Shown: in pieces, positions 12,506 through 19,564 of the stretch | How the letters are laid out: each line of letters begins with the position of its first letter | Position numbering within the stretch: position 1 is the first letter of the stretch | From: an uncultured Clostridium sp. | GTDB lineage: Bacteria; Cyanobacteriota; Vampirovibrionia; Gastranaerophilales; Gastranaerophilaceae | Assembly (NCBI GenBank): GCA_958449715.1 | Contig: CAUDIU010000030.1 | Coordinates: 1 to 19,564 of the forward strand | DNA: 19,564 nt | Reading direction: 5' to 3' | Notes under the pieces: generated by a model | The model's database searches: none | What the model was told of the DNA's origin: nothing | Seen by the model: only the letters and a program-made list of their open reading frames with translations | Program-made: the position numbers and the translations under genes

Positions 12506-14276
12506 ATGCTTCTTGAGGAACTTCTACGCGGCCTACTGACTTCATACGTTTTTTGCCCTTCTTCTGCTTTTCAAGAAGTTTTCGCTTACGCGAAATATCG
12601 CCGCCATAACATTTGTCTAATACGTTTTTACGCATTGCTTTAATATTTGTTCTAGCAATTACACGACCACCTATTGCAGCTTGAATAGGAACTTCAAATA
12701 ATTGACGAGGAATAATATCTTTGAGTTTTGCTGTCAATTTTTGACCGATATAAAAAGCACTATCTTCATGACATATTACAGATAGAGCGTCTACGACTTC
12801 TCCTGCAAGCATGATATCTAATTTTACAAGTTTTGAACGCTTGTAATCTTTAAATTCATAATCCATACTTGCATAACCTTTTGTACGGGATTTTAATTGA
12901 TCATAAAAATCTGTAATTACTTCACTCAAAGGAATTTCATATTCTAAACTTGCACGAACTTTGTCAATATAAGACATATTTTTGAAAATACCGCGTTTTG
13001 TCTGTGCAAGATCCATTAAAGTACCAACATAATCATTTGGAGCAATAATTTGAACTTTTACATAAGGTTCTTCAATATAATCTCGAACCTGAGCAGGCGG
13101 AAGATTAGCAGGGTTGTCAATTTCCACCATTTCACCGTTTGTTTTGTAAACATGATATACAACAGACGGAGCTGTTGTTACGATTGAAAGTCCATACTCA
13201 CGTTCTAAACGTTCTTGAGCAATTTCCATATGAAGCATACCCAAAAATCCGCATCTAAAACCAAATCCCAAAGCGGTTGATGTTTCAGGTTCAAATGTAA
13301 TACTGCTGTCATTAAGTTTTAATTTTTCCAAAGCTTCTTTCAAATCACCGTAATCATCGTTATCAACAGGATACATGCCTGAGAACACCATTGGGAGAGC
13401 TTCTTTATAACCAGGCAAAGGTTCATTTGCAGGATTTTCAACTGTTGTAATCGTATCACCTACAAATCTTGTCAATTCTTTAATAGATCCTGCAAAATAT
13501 CCTACATCACCACATACAAGTTCATCCACCTGAACTCTTGCAGGGGTTTGATAACCGAGTTCAACAACATCATATTCCTTACCTGACGCCATAAATTTAA
13601 CTTTGTCACCAAGTTTAATTTTACCGTCCATAATTTTAAAGAAACATAATGTTCCCAAATATTGGTCATAAGCACTGTCGAATACCATAGCTCTCAAAGG
13701 TTTGTCTGAATTATCAACAGGCGGCGGGATTAAATCGACAACTGCTTCCAAAACTTCTTCAATACCAATACCTGCTTTTGCACTTACAGGAATAGCTAAA
13801 GAAGCATCAATACCTAAAACTTCTTCAATTTCTTCTTTAACTCTTTCTACATCAGCAGATGGCAAATCTATTTTATTTATTACAGGTATAATTTCAAGAT
13901 TTTGTTCTATTGCAAGGTAAACATTTGCAAGAGTTTGAGCTTCAACCCCTTGTGTAGCATCTACAATTAACAATGCACCCTCACAAGCTGCCAAAGATCT
14001 TGATACTTCGTAAGAAAAGTCAACGTGCCCCGGTGTATCAATAAGGTTAAGTATATAATCCTTACCATCTTTAGCTTTATAATTCATTCTTGCAGAATTT
14101 AATTTAATAGTAATTCCGCGTTCTCTTTCGATATCCATGGAATCCATAATCTGATTTTGCATATCACGTTGAGCGACAGTACCTGTTTTTTCAAGCAATC
14201 TGTCTGCTAGAGTTGATTTTCCATGGTCAATATGGGCAATTATACAAAAATTTCTTACATTATCTTTATACTTCAT
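12474..14276 (-). CDS. lepA: Elongation factor 4 (LepA)
   Basis: LepA/EF4 is a ribosome-associated GTPase linked to back-translocation and small-subunit biogenesis. The 600-residue length is standard. G1 AHIDHGKST is at 14-22, the G2 region RERGITI at 51-57, G3 DTPGH at 80-84 and G4 NKID at 134-137, followed by domain II, the EF-G-like domains III and V, and the LepA-specific C-terminal domain with its basic GGDISRKRKLLEKQKKGKKR stretch and the typical ending VPQEAFMAVL. It lacks EF-G domain IV, as expected. The ATG has no Shine-Dalgarno, but a TTGATG/TATAAT promoter ends seven bases before it, predicting a nearly leaderless mRNA. It lies downstream of the kinase gene but has its own promoter. 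Confidence 0.98.
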   Translation of the reverse strand: MKYKDNVRNFCIIAHIDHGKSTLADRLLEKTGTVAQRDMQNQIMDSMDIERERGITIKLNSARMNYKAKDGKDYILNLIDTPGHVDFSYEVSRSLAACEGALLIVDATQGVEAQTLANVYLAIEQNLEIIPVINKIDLPSADVERVKEEIEEVLGIDASLAIPVSAKAGIGIEEVLEAVVDLIPPPVDNSDKPLRAMVFDSAYDQYLGTLCFFKIMDGKIKLGDKVKFMASGKEYDVVELGYQTPARVQVDELVCGDVGYFAGSIKELTRFVGDTITTVENPANEPLPGYKEALPMVFSGMYPVDNDDYGDLKEALEKLKLNDSSITFEPETSTALGFGFRCGFLGMLHMEIAQERLEREYGLSIVTTAPSVVYHVYKTNGEMVEIDNPANLPPAQVRDYIEEPYVKVQIIAPNDYVGTLMDLAQTKRGIFKNMSYIDKVRASLEYEIPLSEVITDFYDQLKSRTKGYASMDYEFKDYKRSKLVKLDIMLAGEVVDALSVICHEDSAFYIGQKLTAKLKDIIPRQLFEVPIQAAIGGRVIARTNIKAMRKNVLDKCYGGDISRKRKLLEKQKKGKKRMKSVGRVEVPQEAFMAVLSLEEE

Positions 14277-14283
14277 AATTTTT

Positions 14284-14311
14284 ATTATATGAAAAAAACA
14301 GATAACATCAA
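14284..14311 (-). promoter_or_regulatory. Predicted near-leaderless promoter of lepA
   Basis: On the minus strand TTGATG (complement of 14306-14311), a 16-bp spacer and a perfect TATAAT (complement of 14284-14289). Seven bases (AAAAATT) separate it from the ATG. Confidence 0.65.
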
Positions 14312-14313
14312 GT

Positions 14314-15729
14314 TTAAGGTTTTACAGGTAAAGTAAACGTAACGATTGTTTTATCACAAGGGGTACTTTTGAAATGAATATTACCTTTGTGAGCTAAAAT
14401 TATCTGTTTAGAAATATACAATCCAAGACCTGAACTTACGGTCTTGCTGTCCTCGCAATAAGAAATAAATTGTTCAAATACATCATCAGGATTTTCTAAT
14501 TTTATTCCTATACCGTAATTTTCAATTGAGACCATTATATTGTTTTCATAATCTTTAACTTTTACTAAAATTTCTTTGTGCTTATAACTGAATTTTAAAG
14601 CATTTGCCAAAAGATTATGGATAACTCTTTTCATTTCATCGTAATCAAATATTATATTATCAAATTTTGAATTATAAAAAGCTTTAACTAAAATATCCCT
14701 GTCTGATGCAATATATTGAACCTCGTCACAGCATTCGGTAATCAAGTTTTTAAAAGAATTCATTGCAGGATTAATTACAATTTTGCCGTTATCGTAATTA
14801 TATTTTTTCATTACATTGGTAATCAGTGTCTGTAAAAATTTGGTAGAACTAACCATACCATTCAAAACTTCCACTTGTTGATTATCAAATTTTCCAGTTT
14901 TTAATAAAAAGTTCAGAGCTGATAGTTCAGCCTGAACCGGTCCTTTCATATCATGTGTCACCATTGCCCAGTAGGAATCTTTTAATCTGGAATTATTTTC
15001 TCGTTTGCAATTCGTCTTTAATAAATTAAGAATTTGAGATTTTACAACTTTTATATTGAAAGGTTTTTCAATATAAGCATAAGAACCTAAATTAAAACCT
15101 TTTACTTTATTTTCAACATCTGACAAAGCAGAGATAAAAACTATCGGCGTATCACTATTTAATCTGGATTTCTTAATCATCTCCGCCAAATCAAAACCCG
15201 ATAATTCAGGCATCATTACATCTAATAAAAACAAATCAAATTTTTCTAAATCAATAATTTTTGCTGCTTCTTTAGGTTTTTGAAAAGATAATAAATTTAA
15301 GTTTAAGGATTTTAATGTTTCTTCCAAAAGCTCGATATTAAACTGATTGTCATCTACAATCATAACTTTTTTACCCTTAATAAGTTCTAAAATTTTTTCA
15401 TCTTTTTCCGAATTTTTGCCAAAATTTTTTTGGAGTTTGTTTTTTAACAAATCATCTAAAACTTCTTTTTTAATCGGGTACTCAATAACATTTTTTACAC
15501 CGCAGGAATTTGCAAATAATATATTTTTTCTGGAAATTTCCTTACAAGCAAGCCAGACCTCGAGTTCAGGATATTTTTTGCAGAAACTTTTAATTTTGGT
15601 TATATCTTTAAAATCGGTTTTTATAATACAGAGCCTTTTATTTACCAGACCTTTAAAATTCTTAAGCTCTTTTACATCATTTACAAAAATTATGTCTTGA
15701 TTTTCTGTCGAATCTAACAGATTTTCCAT
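14314..15729 (-). CDS. Soluble hybrid sensor: receiver domain followed by histidine kinase
   Basis: The 471-residue protein has no membrane segment. Residues 10-98 look like a degenerate receiver fold (VWLACKEIS, then GVKNVIEYPIKKEVLDDLL) lacking phosphorylation residues. Residues 119-237 form a full receiver domain: D126 and D127 in MIVDDNQFN, phospho-acceptor D170 in LLDVMMPELSG, S200 in FISAL and K222 in EKPF. A dimerisation/phosphotransfer helix follows with H259 in THDMKGPVQ. The ATPase domain has the N box HNLLANALKFS (N372, N376), a G1-like ENYGIGI at 403-409 where the usual Asp of DxGxG is Asn, and GLGLYISKQII at 434-444. REC-before-kinase order is typical of cytoplasmic phosphorelay hybrids. 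It has no output domain. No Shine-Dalgarno is seen. It is divergent from dnaG. Confidence 0.9.
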   Translation of the reverse strand: MENLLDSTENQDIIFVNDVKELKNFKGLVNKRLCIIKTDFKDITKIKSFCKKYPELEVWLACKEISRKNILFANSCGVKNVIEYPIKKEVLDDLLKNKLQKNFGKNSEKDEKILELIKGKKVMIVDDNQFNIELLEETLKSLNLNLLSFQKPKEAAKIIDLEKFDLFLLDVMMPELSGFDLAEMIKKSRLNSDTPIVFISALSDVENKVKGFNLGSYAYIEKPFNIKVVKSQILNLLKTNCKRENNSRLKDSYWAMVTHDMKGPVQAELSALNFLLKTGKFDNQQVEVLNGMVSSTKFLQTLITNVMKKYNYDNGKIVINPAMNSFKNLITECCDEVQYIASDRDILVKAFYNSKFDNIIFDYDEMKRVIHNLLANALKFSYKHKEILVKVKDYENNIMVSIENYGIGIKLENPDDVFEQFISYCEDSKTVSSGLGLYISKQIILAHKGNIHFKSTPCDKTIVTFTLPVKP

Positions 15730-15738
15730 AATACATAA

Positions 15739-15766
15739 ATAATATATATTGAATTTATCTAATCAA
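15739..15766 (-). promoter_or_regulatory. Predicted promoter of the receiver-kinase gene
   Basis: On the minus strand TTGATT (complement of 15761-15766), 16 bp, TATTAT (complement of 15739-15744), then nine bases to the ATG. This predicts a leader of two or three nucleotides. Confidence 0.5.
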
Positions 15767-15771
15767 TTAGA
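15758..15771. promoter_or_regulatory. Inverted repeat between the kinase and dnaG promoters
   Basis: TCTAAT-CA-ATTAGA is a perfect 6-bp inverted repeat with a 2-bp centre. It overlaps the kinase -35 (15761-15766) and ends 14 bp before the dnaG -35 (15786). It could be an operator acting on either promoter; short AT-rich repeats also arise by chance. Confidence 0.35.
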
Positions 15772-15785
15772 CATATAGGTAATTT

Positions 15786-15814
15786 TTGATTTCTGTTTTT
15801 GTTAATGCTACATT
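15786..15814 (+). promoter_or_regulatory. Predicted leaderless promoter of dnaG-rpoD
   Basis: TTGATT (15786-15791), a 17-bp spacer ending in the extended -10 TGc, then TACATT (15809-15814). Exactly six bases lie between the -10 and the dnaG ATG, the same geometry as the TrmB gene. No Shine-Dalgarno is present. Confidence 0.6.
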
Positions 15815-15820
15815 GTAATT

Positions 15821-17707
15821 ATGGCAAAAACTATTGAAGAATTAGTATCTCAAATTAAAGAACGCTTGGATATAGTAGATGTTGTATCTGAACAGGTTAT
15901 ATTAAAGAAAAACGGCGGTCATTATTGGGGATTATGCCCATTCCACAAAGAAAAAACCCCTTCTTTTTCAGTAAACCCAAATTTAGGGATTTACAAATGT
16001 TTTGGTTGTGGAGAAGGCGGAGATGCTCTCACATTCATAATGAAAACTCAAAACAAAGAGTTTATTGAAGTTGCAAGAGAACTCGCTGAAAAATTCGGTC
16101 TTGAAATGCCGATAAACTACAACAAAACAGAAACAAAAGGCTTGAAAGAAGAAATGATTAAAGCCTGCACAAAAGCTGCAGAGTTTTATAATTTAAGATT
16201 ATTAAAAGACAAAGAACCTGAAACAACTCATGTTATAGAATATTTGACAGGGCGTGGAATTACAAAAGATATTATTGAAAAATACCACATAGGACTTGCT
16301 CCTAAAACATTTGCCATGTTTTATAAAAAGTTTAGAAATGAATTTTCTGAAGAAGTTATGGAAAAAGCAGGTCTGATAATTAAGACAAAGGAAGGCGAAT
16401 ACATAGACCGATTTAGAAATCGTATAATTATCCCTATTCAAAATGAATTTGGAGAATTTGTCGCATTCGGAGCACGTGCTATAGAAAAAGACCAACAGCC
16501 AAAATATCTTAACTCTTCAGATTCACCTATTTACAACAAAAGTAAATTGTTATATGGACTATACACAGCAAAAGACTCAATCAAAGAAAACGACAGTGTA
16601 ATTTTAATGGAAGGCTATTTTGATGTAATCTCTGCCCAAGCTCATGGAATTGAAAATGCCGTAGCATCTTGCGGAACATCTTTGACAGCAGACCACATAA
16701 AATTATTATCAAGATACACTCCATCAAGAAAAATTTATCTTTCTTTTGATACCGATTCAGCAGGTCAAAAAGCGACAAACAGAAACGCAGAACTTATAAA
16801 AAATGCATTTGCAGGACTTGGGAATATTAAACAATTTGATGAAAGCTATATTTCTACAACAGATGATAAATATTCTTGTGAAATAAGAGTAATTGCACCA
16901 CCGGAAGGCAAAGACCCAGATGAATTTATCCGTTCTGTAGGTGCTGAAAGTTATAAAGAATATATGGAGCATGCTCCATTATTATTGGATTTTCAAATTA
17001 ACAGCATATTAAAAGAAAAACCACAAACTCCTATTGAAAAAACAAAAACCATAAAAGAAGTTATTCCAATTTTACAAGAAATTAACAACGAAATTATTCA
17101 ATCCGAATATATTCGTATGATTGCAAATACACTAAGAATAGATGAAAATGCTCTTATGCGTGAGATTAAAAAATCTCAAAATAACGCTTTTCCAACCACT
17201 AAAAATAACAATATAGAAAAAATTGTTAAGAAAAATGTACCAATTTCAGAAAAAGCGCAAAAAAATTTATTGAGCATTTTTCTTGTAAGCGACAATCATT
17301 TCTCATTTGAACAAATCAGGCAAATGATAGGCGATACCCCATTTACGAACGAAACGTTAATAAATGTAAAATCTACAATTGACAAATTAACATGTACCGT
17401 AAATAATGTGAAAGAATTAATCGAAAAGCTATATACAGCATTCGTTAATGAACCGGAAACACAAAAGATTATAACAGATTTAATAAGTATTTCCGAAACT
17501 TTCCAAAACCTTGATGACAACGATTTTGTAATGGTAATAACAGAAAACATTAATAAAATAAATCAATGTCAAAAAGAAAAAGAACAAGAACAAATCAGAA
17601 ATTTATATAAAAGCGCAAATGATAATGAAACAGAAGCCCTGAAAATTCAAATGCAGCTAAGAGATAAGATAAATAACAGATTAAAATTGGAGAAAATGAA
17701 TGAGTAA
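15821..17707 (+). CDS. dnaG: DNA primase
   Basis: DnaG makes RNA primers at the replication fork. In the 628-residue protein the CHC2 zinc finger is at the N-terminus (C39, H42, C60, C63 in CPFHKEKTPSFSV and YKCFGCGEGGDALTF). The catalytic core carries DRFRNRIIIPI at 196-206 and the TOPRIM residues E264 in LMEGYFDVI, D310 and D312 in SFDTDSAGQKA, and KDPDE at 364-368. About 20 extra residues appear between the DTD helix and KDPDE (roughly 334-357) compared with the E. coli enzyme as I remember it. The C-terminal part, from about residue 430, is poorly conserved and Asn/Lys-rich, as expected for a helicase-binding domain. Its stop overlaps the rpoD start by 8 bases. Confidence 0.97.
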   Translation: MAKTIEELVSQIKERLDIVDVVSEQVILKKNGGHYWGLCPFHKEKTPSFSVNPNLGIYKCFGCGEGGDALTFIMKTQNKEFIEVARELAEKFGLEMPINYNKTETKGLKEEMIKACTKAAEFYNLRLLKDKEPETTHVIEYLTGRGITKDIIEKYHIGLAPKTFAMFYKKFRNEFSEEVMEKAGLIIKTKEGEYIDRFRNRIIIPIQNEFGEFVAFGARAIEKDQQPKYLNSSDSPIYNKSKLLYGLYTAKDSIKENDSVILMEGYFDVISAQAHGIENAVASCGTSLTADHIKLLSRYTPSRKIYLSFDTDSAGQKATNRNAELIKNAFAGLGNIKQFDESYISTTDDKYSCEIRVIAPPEGKDPDEFIRSVGAESYKEYMEHAPLLLDFQINSILKEKPQTPIEKTKTIKEVIPILQEINNEIIQSEYIRMIANTLRIDENALMREIKKSQNNAFPTTKNNNIEKIVKKNVPISEKAQKNLLSIFLVSDNHFSFEQIRQMIGDTPFTNETLINVKSTIDKLTCTVNNVKELIEKLYTAFVNEPETQKIITDLISISETFQNLDDNDFVMVITENINKINQCQKEKEQEQIRNLYKSANDNETEALKIQMQLRDKINNRLKLEKMNE

Positions 17708-18800
17708 AAAAAGACAAAGCAACTCCTCTATTGTAAGCATTATGGATGAAGATAATTTAGATTTACATGAAATCGATGAAGATGGCGCACTTTCAGCAGA
17801 AGCTGACGGTGTTAATTATATGAACATGGACATCAGTACAGATAATATCGAGGATATCGTTACTGAAAAAATGGAAACTAAAGTTAATTTAGATGACATT
17901 TACATGATGGGCGGCCACGAAGAAGAATCTGATGCTGATTTTGAAATGCCAAAAGGTATTGCAGTTGATGACCCTGTAAGACTTTATTTAAGAGAAATCG
18001 GTAGAATTAAATTATTATCAGCTAATGAAGAAATCGAACTTGCTAGAAAAATTTTAGAAGGCGGCACACCTGGCGCTATAGCTAAAAGAAAATTAGTTCA
18101 AGCAAACCTTCGTTTAGTTGTAAGTATTGCTAAAAAATATGTAGGACGTGGAATGCTTTTCTTAGACTTGATCCAAGAAGGTAACTTAGGTCTTATCCGT
18201 GCTGCTGAAAAATTTGATCACGAAAGAGGTTTCAAATTCTCAACATATGCAACTTGGTGGATTAGACAAGCTATTACAAGAGCTATTGCTGATCAAGCTA
18301 GAACTATCAGAATCCCTGTACATATGGTAGAAACAATTAATAAATTGAAAAAAGTTACAAGAAGATTAGCTCAAGAACTTTCAAGAAAACCAACTGAAGA
18401 TGAATTAGCTATCGAAATGAACGTATCAATACCAAAACTTCGTGAAATCATTAAAATAGCTCAAGAACCTTTATCATTAGAAACACCAATAGGTAAAGAA
18501 GAAGATTCTCGTCTAGGCGATTTTATCGAAGACAAAGAAGCAGATGCGCCAATTAAGACAGTAGCTTCAGAACTTTTGAGAGAAGATTTAGCAGAAGTAT
18601 TATGCACTCTATCTCCAAGAGAACGTGATGTTTTAAGATTACGTTTCGGTATGGACGACGGTCGTCAAAGAACTTTGGAAGAAGTTGGCCAATTGTTCGG
18701 TGTAACTCGTGAACGTATTAGACAAATCGAAGCAAAAGCTCTAAGAAAATTGCGTCACCCTAACAGAAGCAAACGTCTTAGAGAATATGTTGAAGCATAA
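17700..18800 (+). CDS. rpoD: Primary RNA polymerase sigma factor (RpoD/SigA)
   Basis: This is the vegetative sigma-70 factor. Region 1.2 (DDPVRLYLREIG, about 90-120), region 2 (ANLRLVVSIAKKYVGRGMLF to IRIPVHM, 136-208, with the -10 recognition helix YATWWIRQAITRAI), region 3 (about 212-290) and region 4 (LSPRERDVLRLRFGMDDG through VTRERIRQIEAKALRKLR, 304-353) are complete. The protein is 366 residues; residues 1-88 are acidic and low-complexity rather than a standard region 1.1. The ATG overlaps the dnaG end (ATGAGTAA) and has GGAG seven bases upstream, so it is coupled yet can be initiated strongly on its own. dnaG-rpoD is the core of the macromolecular synthesis operon; rpsU is not here. 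An intrinsic terminator follows directly. Confidence 0.97.
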   Translation: MSKKRQSNSSIVSIMDEDNLDLHEIDEDGALSAEADGVNYMNMDISTDNIEDIVTEKMETKVNLDDIYMMGGHEEESDADFEMPKGIAVDDPVRLYLREIGRIKLLSANEEIELARKILEGGTPGAIAKRKLVQANLRLVVSIAKKYVGRGMLFLDLIQEGNLGLIRAAEKFDHERGFKFSTYATWWIRQAITRAIADQARTIRIPVHMVETINKLKKVTRRLAQELSRKPTEDELAIEMNVSIPKLREIIKIAQEPLSLETPIGKEEDSRLGDFIEDKEADAPIKTVASELLREDLAEVLCTLSPRERDVLRLRFGMDDGRQRTLEEVGQLFGVTRERIRQIEAKALRKLRHPNRSKRLREYVEA

Positions 18801-18803
18801 GTT

Positions 18804-18834
18804 AAAAAAAACTCCCTATAAAGGGAGTTTTTTT
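18804..18834. terminator. Bidirectional intrinsic terminator between rpoD and the one-EF-hand gene
   Basis: ACTCCCT (18811-18817), loop ATAA, AGGGAGT (18822-18828), flanked by an A run (18804-18811) and a T run (18828-18834) that extend the stem and give U tracts in both directions. The stop codon of the minus-strand gene begins inside the T run, so its mRNA would end right after translation stops. Confidence 0.92.
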
Positions 18835-19168
18835 ATTGTTCATTTTTTCCTTTTGGCACTGTATCTGTTTTTACAGAATTTTGTTCTTGTTCTACATGTC
18901 TACTTTCATACTGATATGTATAATCTGAAATTCTTTTCTCATTTCCACTCCAAGATTTACCTGATAAACCTCTTATAAGTACCGCACGCCAAGAGCGAGA
19001 ATCTGAAAAATCATTTCGATCTATGATACCATTACCATTTTTATCACCAATAAAAATAGATTGTTTTGCTTGTTTTTTATTTTCAACCTGTTTATTATTT
19101 TTTTGTTCTTGGTCAGTTCCACTAACTTTATTAGTATTACTTACAGAATTAATATTTAAATCAGACAT
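18833..19168 (-). CDS. Small protein with a single EF-hand/dockerin-like calcium loop (111 aa)
   Basis: The start is set at the ATG at 19168, five bases after AAAGGAG; the in-frame TTG directly before it is not needed. The 111-residue protein has no signal peptide. Its first 38 residues are Asn/Gln/Lys-rich and probably disordered. One canonical loop follows: D42-K-N44-G-N46-G-I-I-D50-R-N-D53, with acidic or amide ligands at 1, 3, 5, 9 and 12. The preceding IFIG and the Asp at position 12 make it resemble a single dockerin half as much as an EF-hand. A basic, aromatic segment (SWRAVLIRGLSGKSW, then DYTYQYESR) and a polar tail complete it. Ca2+ binding is likely; its role is unknown. Possibly the same loose class as the 182-aa protein. 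Confidence 0.82.
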   Translation of the reverse strand: MSDLNINSVSNTNKVSGTDQEQKNNKQVENKKQAKQSIFIGDKNGNGIIDRNDFSDSRSWRAVLIRGLSGKSWSGNEKRISDYTYQYESRHVEQEQNSVKTDTVPKGKNEQ

Positions 19169-19197
19169 CAAATCTCCTTTCGTGTTTATTCTAAATA

Positions 19198-19226
19198 CAT
19201 ATAATTTATAAAAAAATTTTTAACAA
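19198..19226 (-). promoter_or_regulatory. Possible promoter of the one-EF-hand gene
   Basis: On the minus strand TTGTTA (complement of 19221-19226), 17 bp, TATATG (complement of 19198-19203). A start near 19191 would leave a leader of about 22 nt carrying AAAGGAG. The region is so AT-rich that chance matches are likely. Confidence 0.35.
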
Positions 19227-19309
19227 AAAATTGCTTAATTTATTATTATATTTTTTATATTCTAATTATATTTTTTAAAAATAAATCCTTTTATAAAAAA
19301 TATAGACTT

Positions 19310-19340
19310 TTGACTAATTAGATTTTACATGTTGTATAAT
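19310..19340 (+). promoter_or_regulatory. Predicted leaderless promoter of the metallophosphoesterase gene
   Basis: TTGACT (19310-19315), a long 19-bp spacer and a perfect TATAAT (19335-19340). The ATG at 19347 follows after six bases (AAAATT), with no Shine-Dalgarno. Confidence 0.55.
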
Positions 19341-19346
19341 AAAATT

Positions 19347-19564
19347 ATGAAAATTATTATTTTATTTTTATTCTTAATTTGTTTATTTATTTGGTCAGCA
19401 ATTATTGAACCAAATATTTTAACTGTAAAACATATACAAATTGAAGATAAACAACTAAAAGGGTTAAAAATAGTTTTTGCGAGTGATTTTCATATAAAAC
19501 CATATGAAAATTACAGATTAGAAAGAACAATCAGAGCAATAAATAAGCAAAATGCAGATATAGT
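19347..19564 (+). CDS. Metallophosphoesterase (YkuE/YaeI-like), N-terminal part, cut by window end
   Basis: The frame is open from the ATG to the last base, about 72 residues. It begins with one hydrophobic helix (MKIIILFLFLICLFIWSAII), a signal anchor or uncleaved signal. It continues with EPNILTVKHIQIEDKQLKGL and the first metallophosphoesterase motif, KIVFASDFHIKPY, in which the Asp and His of DxH are two-metal ligands, followed by a helix ending INKQNADI, matching the family's xxDIV strand. By family these are membrane-anchored phosphodiesterases/phosphatases, some acting on lipid A precursors such as UDP-diacylglucosamine. The substrate cannot be decided from this fragment. The nearby -10 box predicts a leaderless transcript. 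Confidence 0.82.
   Translation, partial: MKIIILFLFLICLFIWSAIIEPNILTVKHIQIEDKQLKGLKIVFASDFHIKPYENYRLERTIRAINKQNADI

Noticed and set aside
15347..15700. Plus-strand 117-codon open frame within the receiver-kinase gene
   Set aside because: The kinase frame carries the conserved receiver motifs there; the opposite frame is Ser/Phe-rich without a start site or motif.
16202..16972. Three minus-strand open frames within dnaG
   Set aside because: All overlap conserved primase sequence and have the Phe/Cys-rich look of antisense frames.
18787..18978. Plus-strand frame after rpoD
   Set aside because: It starts inside rpoD, crosses the intrinsic terminator and is antisense to the EF-hand gene.

Overview
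The window is strongly AT-rich, gene-dense bacterial chromosome dominated by housekeeping genes. The low G+C, the small EF-hand proteins without signal peptides, a signal-peptide TPR protein, a TrmB-type regulator and a cyanobacterial-looking primary sigma factor together suggest a non-photosynthetic cyanobacterial relative (Gastranaerophilales / Melainabacteria, gut type). This is inference from sequence style, not a database match. I see no phage, insertion sequence, CRISPR array, tRNA or rRNA.

Layout. 1-348 is the 3' end of a MATE-like membrane transporter. 449-1732 is enolase (eno). It faces a minus-strand gene for a two-EF-hand protein (1840-2388) across a bidirectional terminator. 2580-3067 holds two small unknown genes, then a possible folded RNA element and an intrinsic terminator. 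3175-4440 (minus) is a TolC-type outer-membrane protein. 4542-4754 (minus) is a small Cys-rich protein. 4901-6158 is a two-gene unit for exported proteins; the first looks like an M48 metallopeptidase whose HExxH has become RExxR. 8850-6133 (minus) runs TPR protein, 85-aa unknown, EngB GTPase. Divergent from it are a XerC/D recombinase (8947), a TrmB-family regulator (9902) and thymidine kinase (10770). 11458-11892 (minus) is an unknown 144-aa protein with a striking palindrome before its ribosome-binding site. 12275-12505 is a LuxR-type HTH-only protein, tail-to-tail with lepA (14276-12474). 15729-14314 is a soluble receiver-histidine kinase, divergent from dnaG-rpoD (15821-18800). A one-EF-hand protein (minus) follows, and the start of a metallophosphoesterase gene runs off the right end.

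How it fits together. The replication/transcription pair dnaG-rpoD, the translation factors lepA and engB, eno, tdk and xer are standard core functions. The less ordinary material lies between them: small EF-hand or unknown proteins that share terminators with core genes, the inactive-looking M48 protein, and regulators without obvious sensory domains.

The most useful regulatory observation is that several genes (trmB, lepA, dnaG, metallophosphoesterase; possibly tolC and the kinase) have a promoter whose -10 box ends 6-9 bases before the ATG and no Shine-Dalgarno sequence. That predicts leaderless or near-leaderless mRNAs. Their neighbours (eno, the TPR gene, small proteins, rpoD) carry clear AGGAG-type sites. 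I did not find a convincing new multi-gene system; the findings are individual leads.
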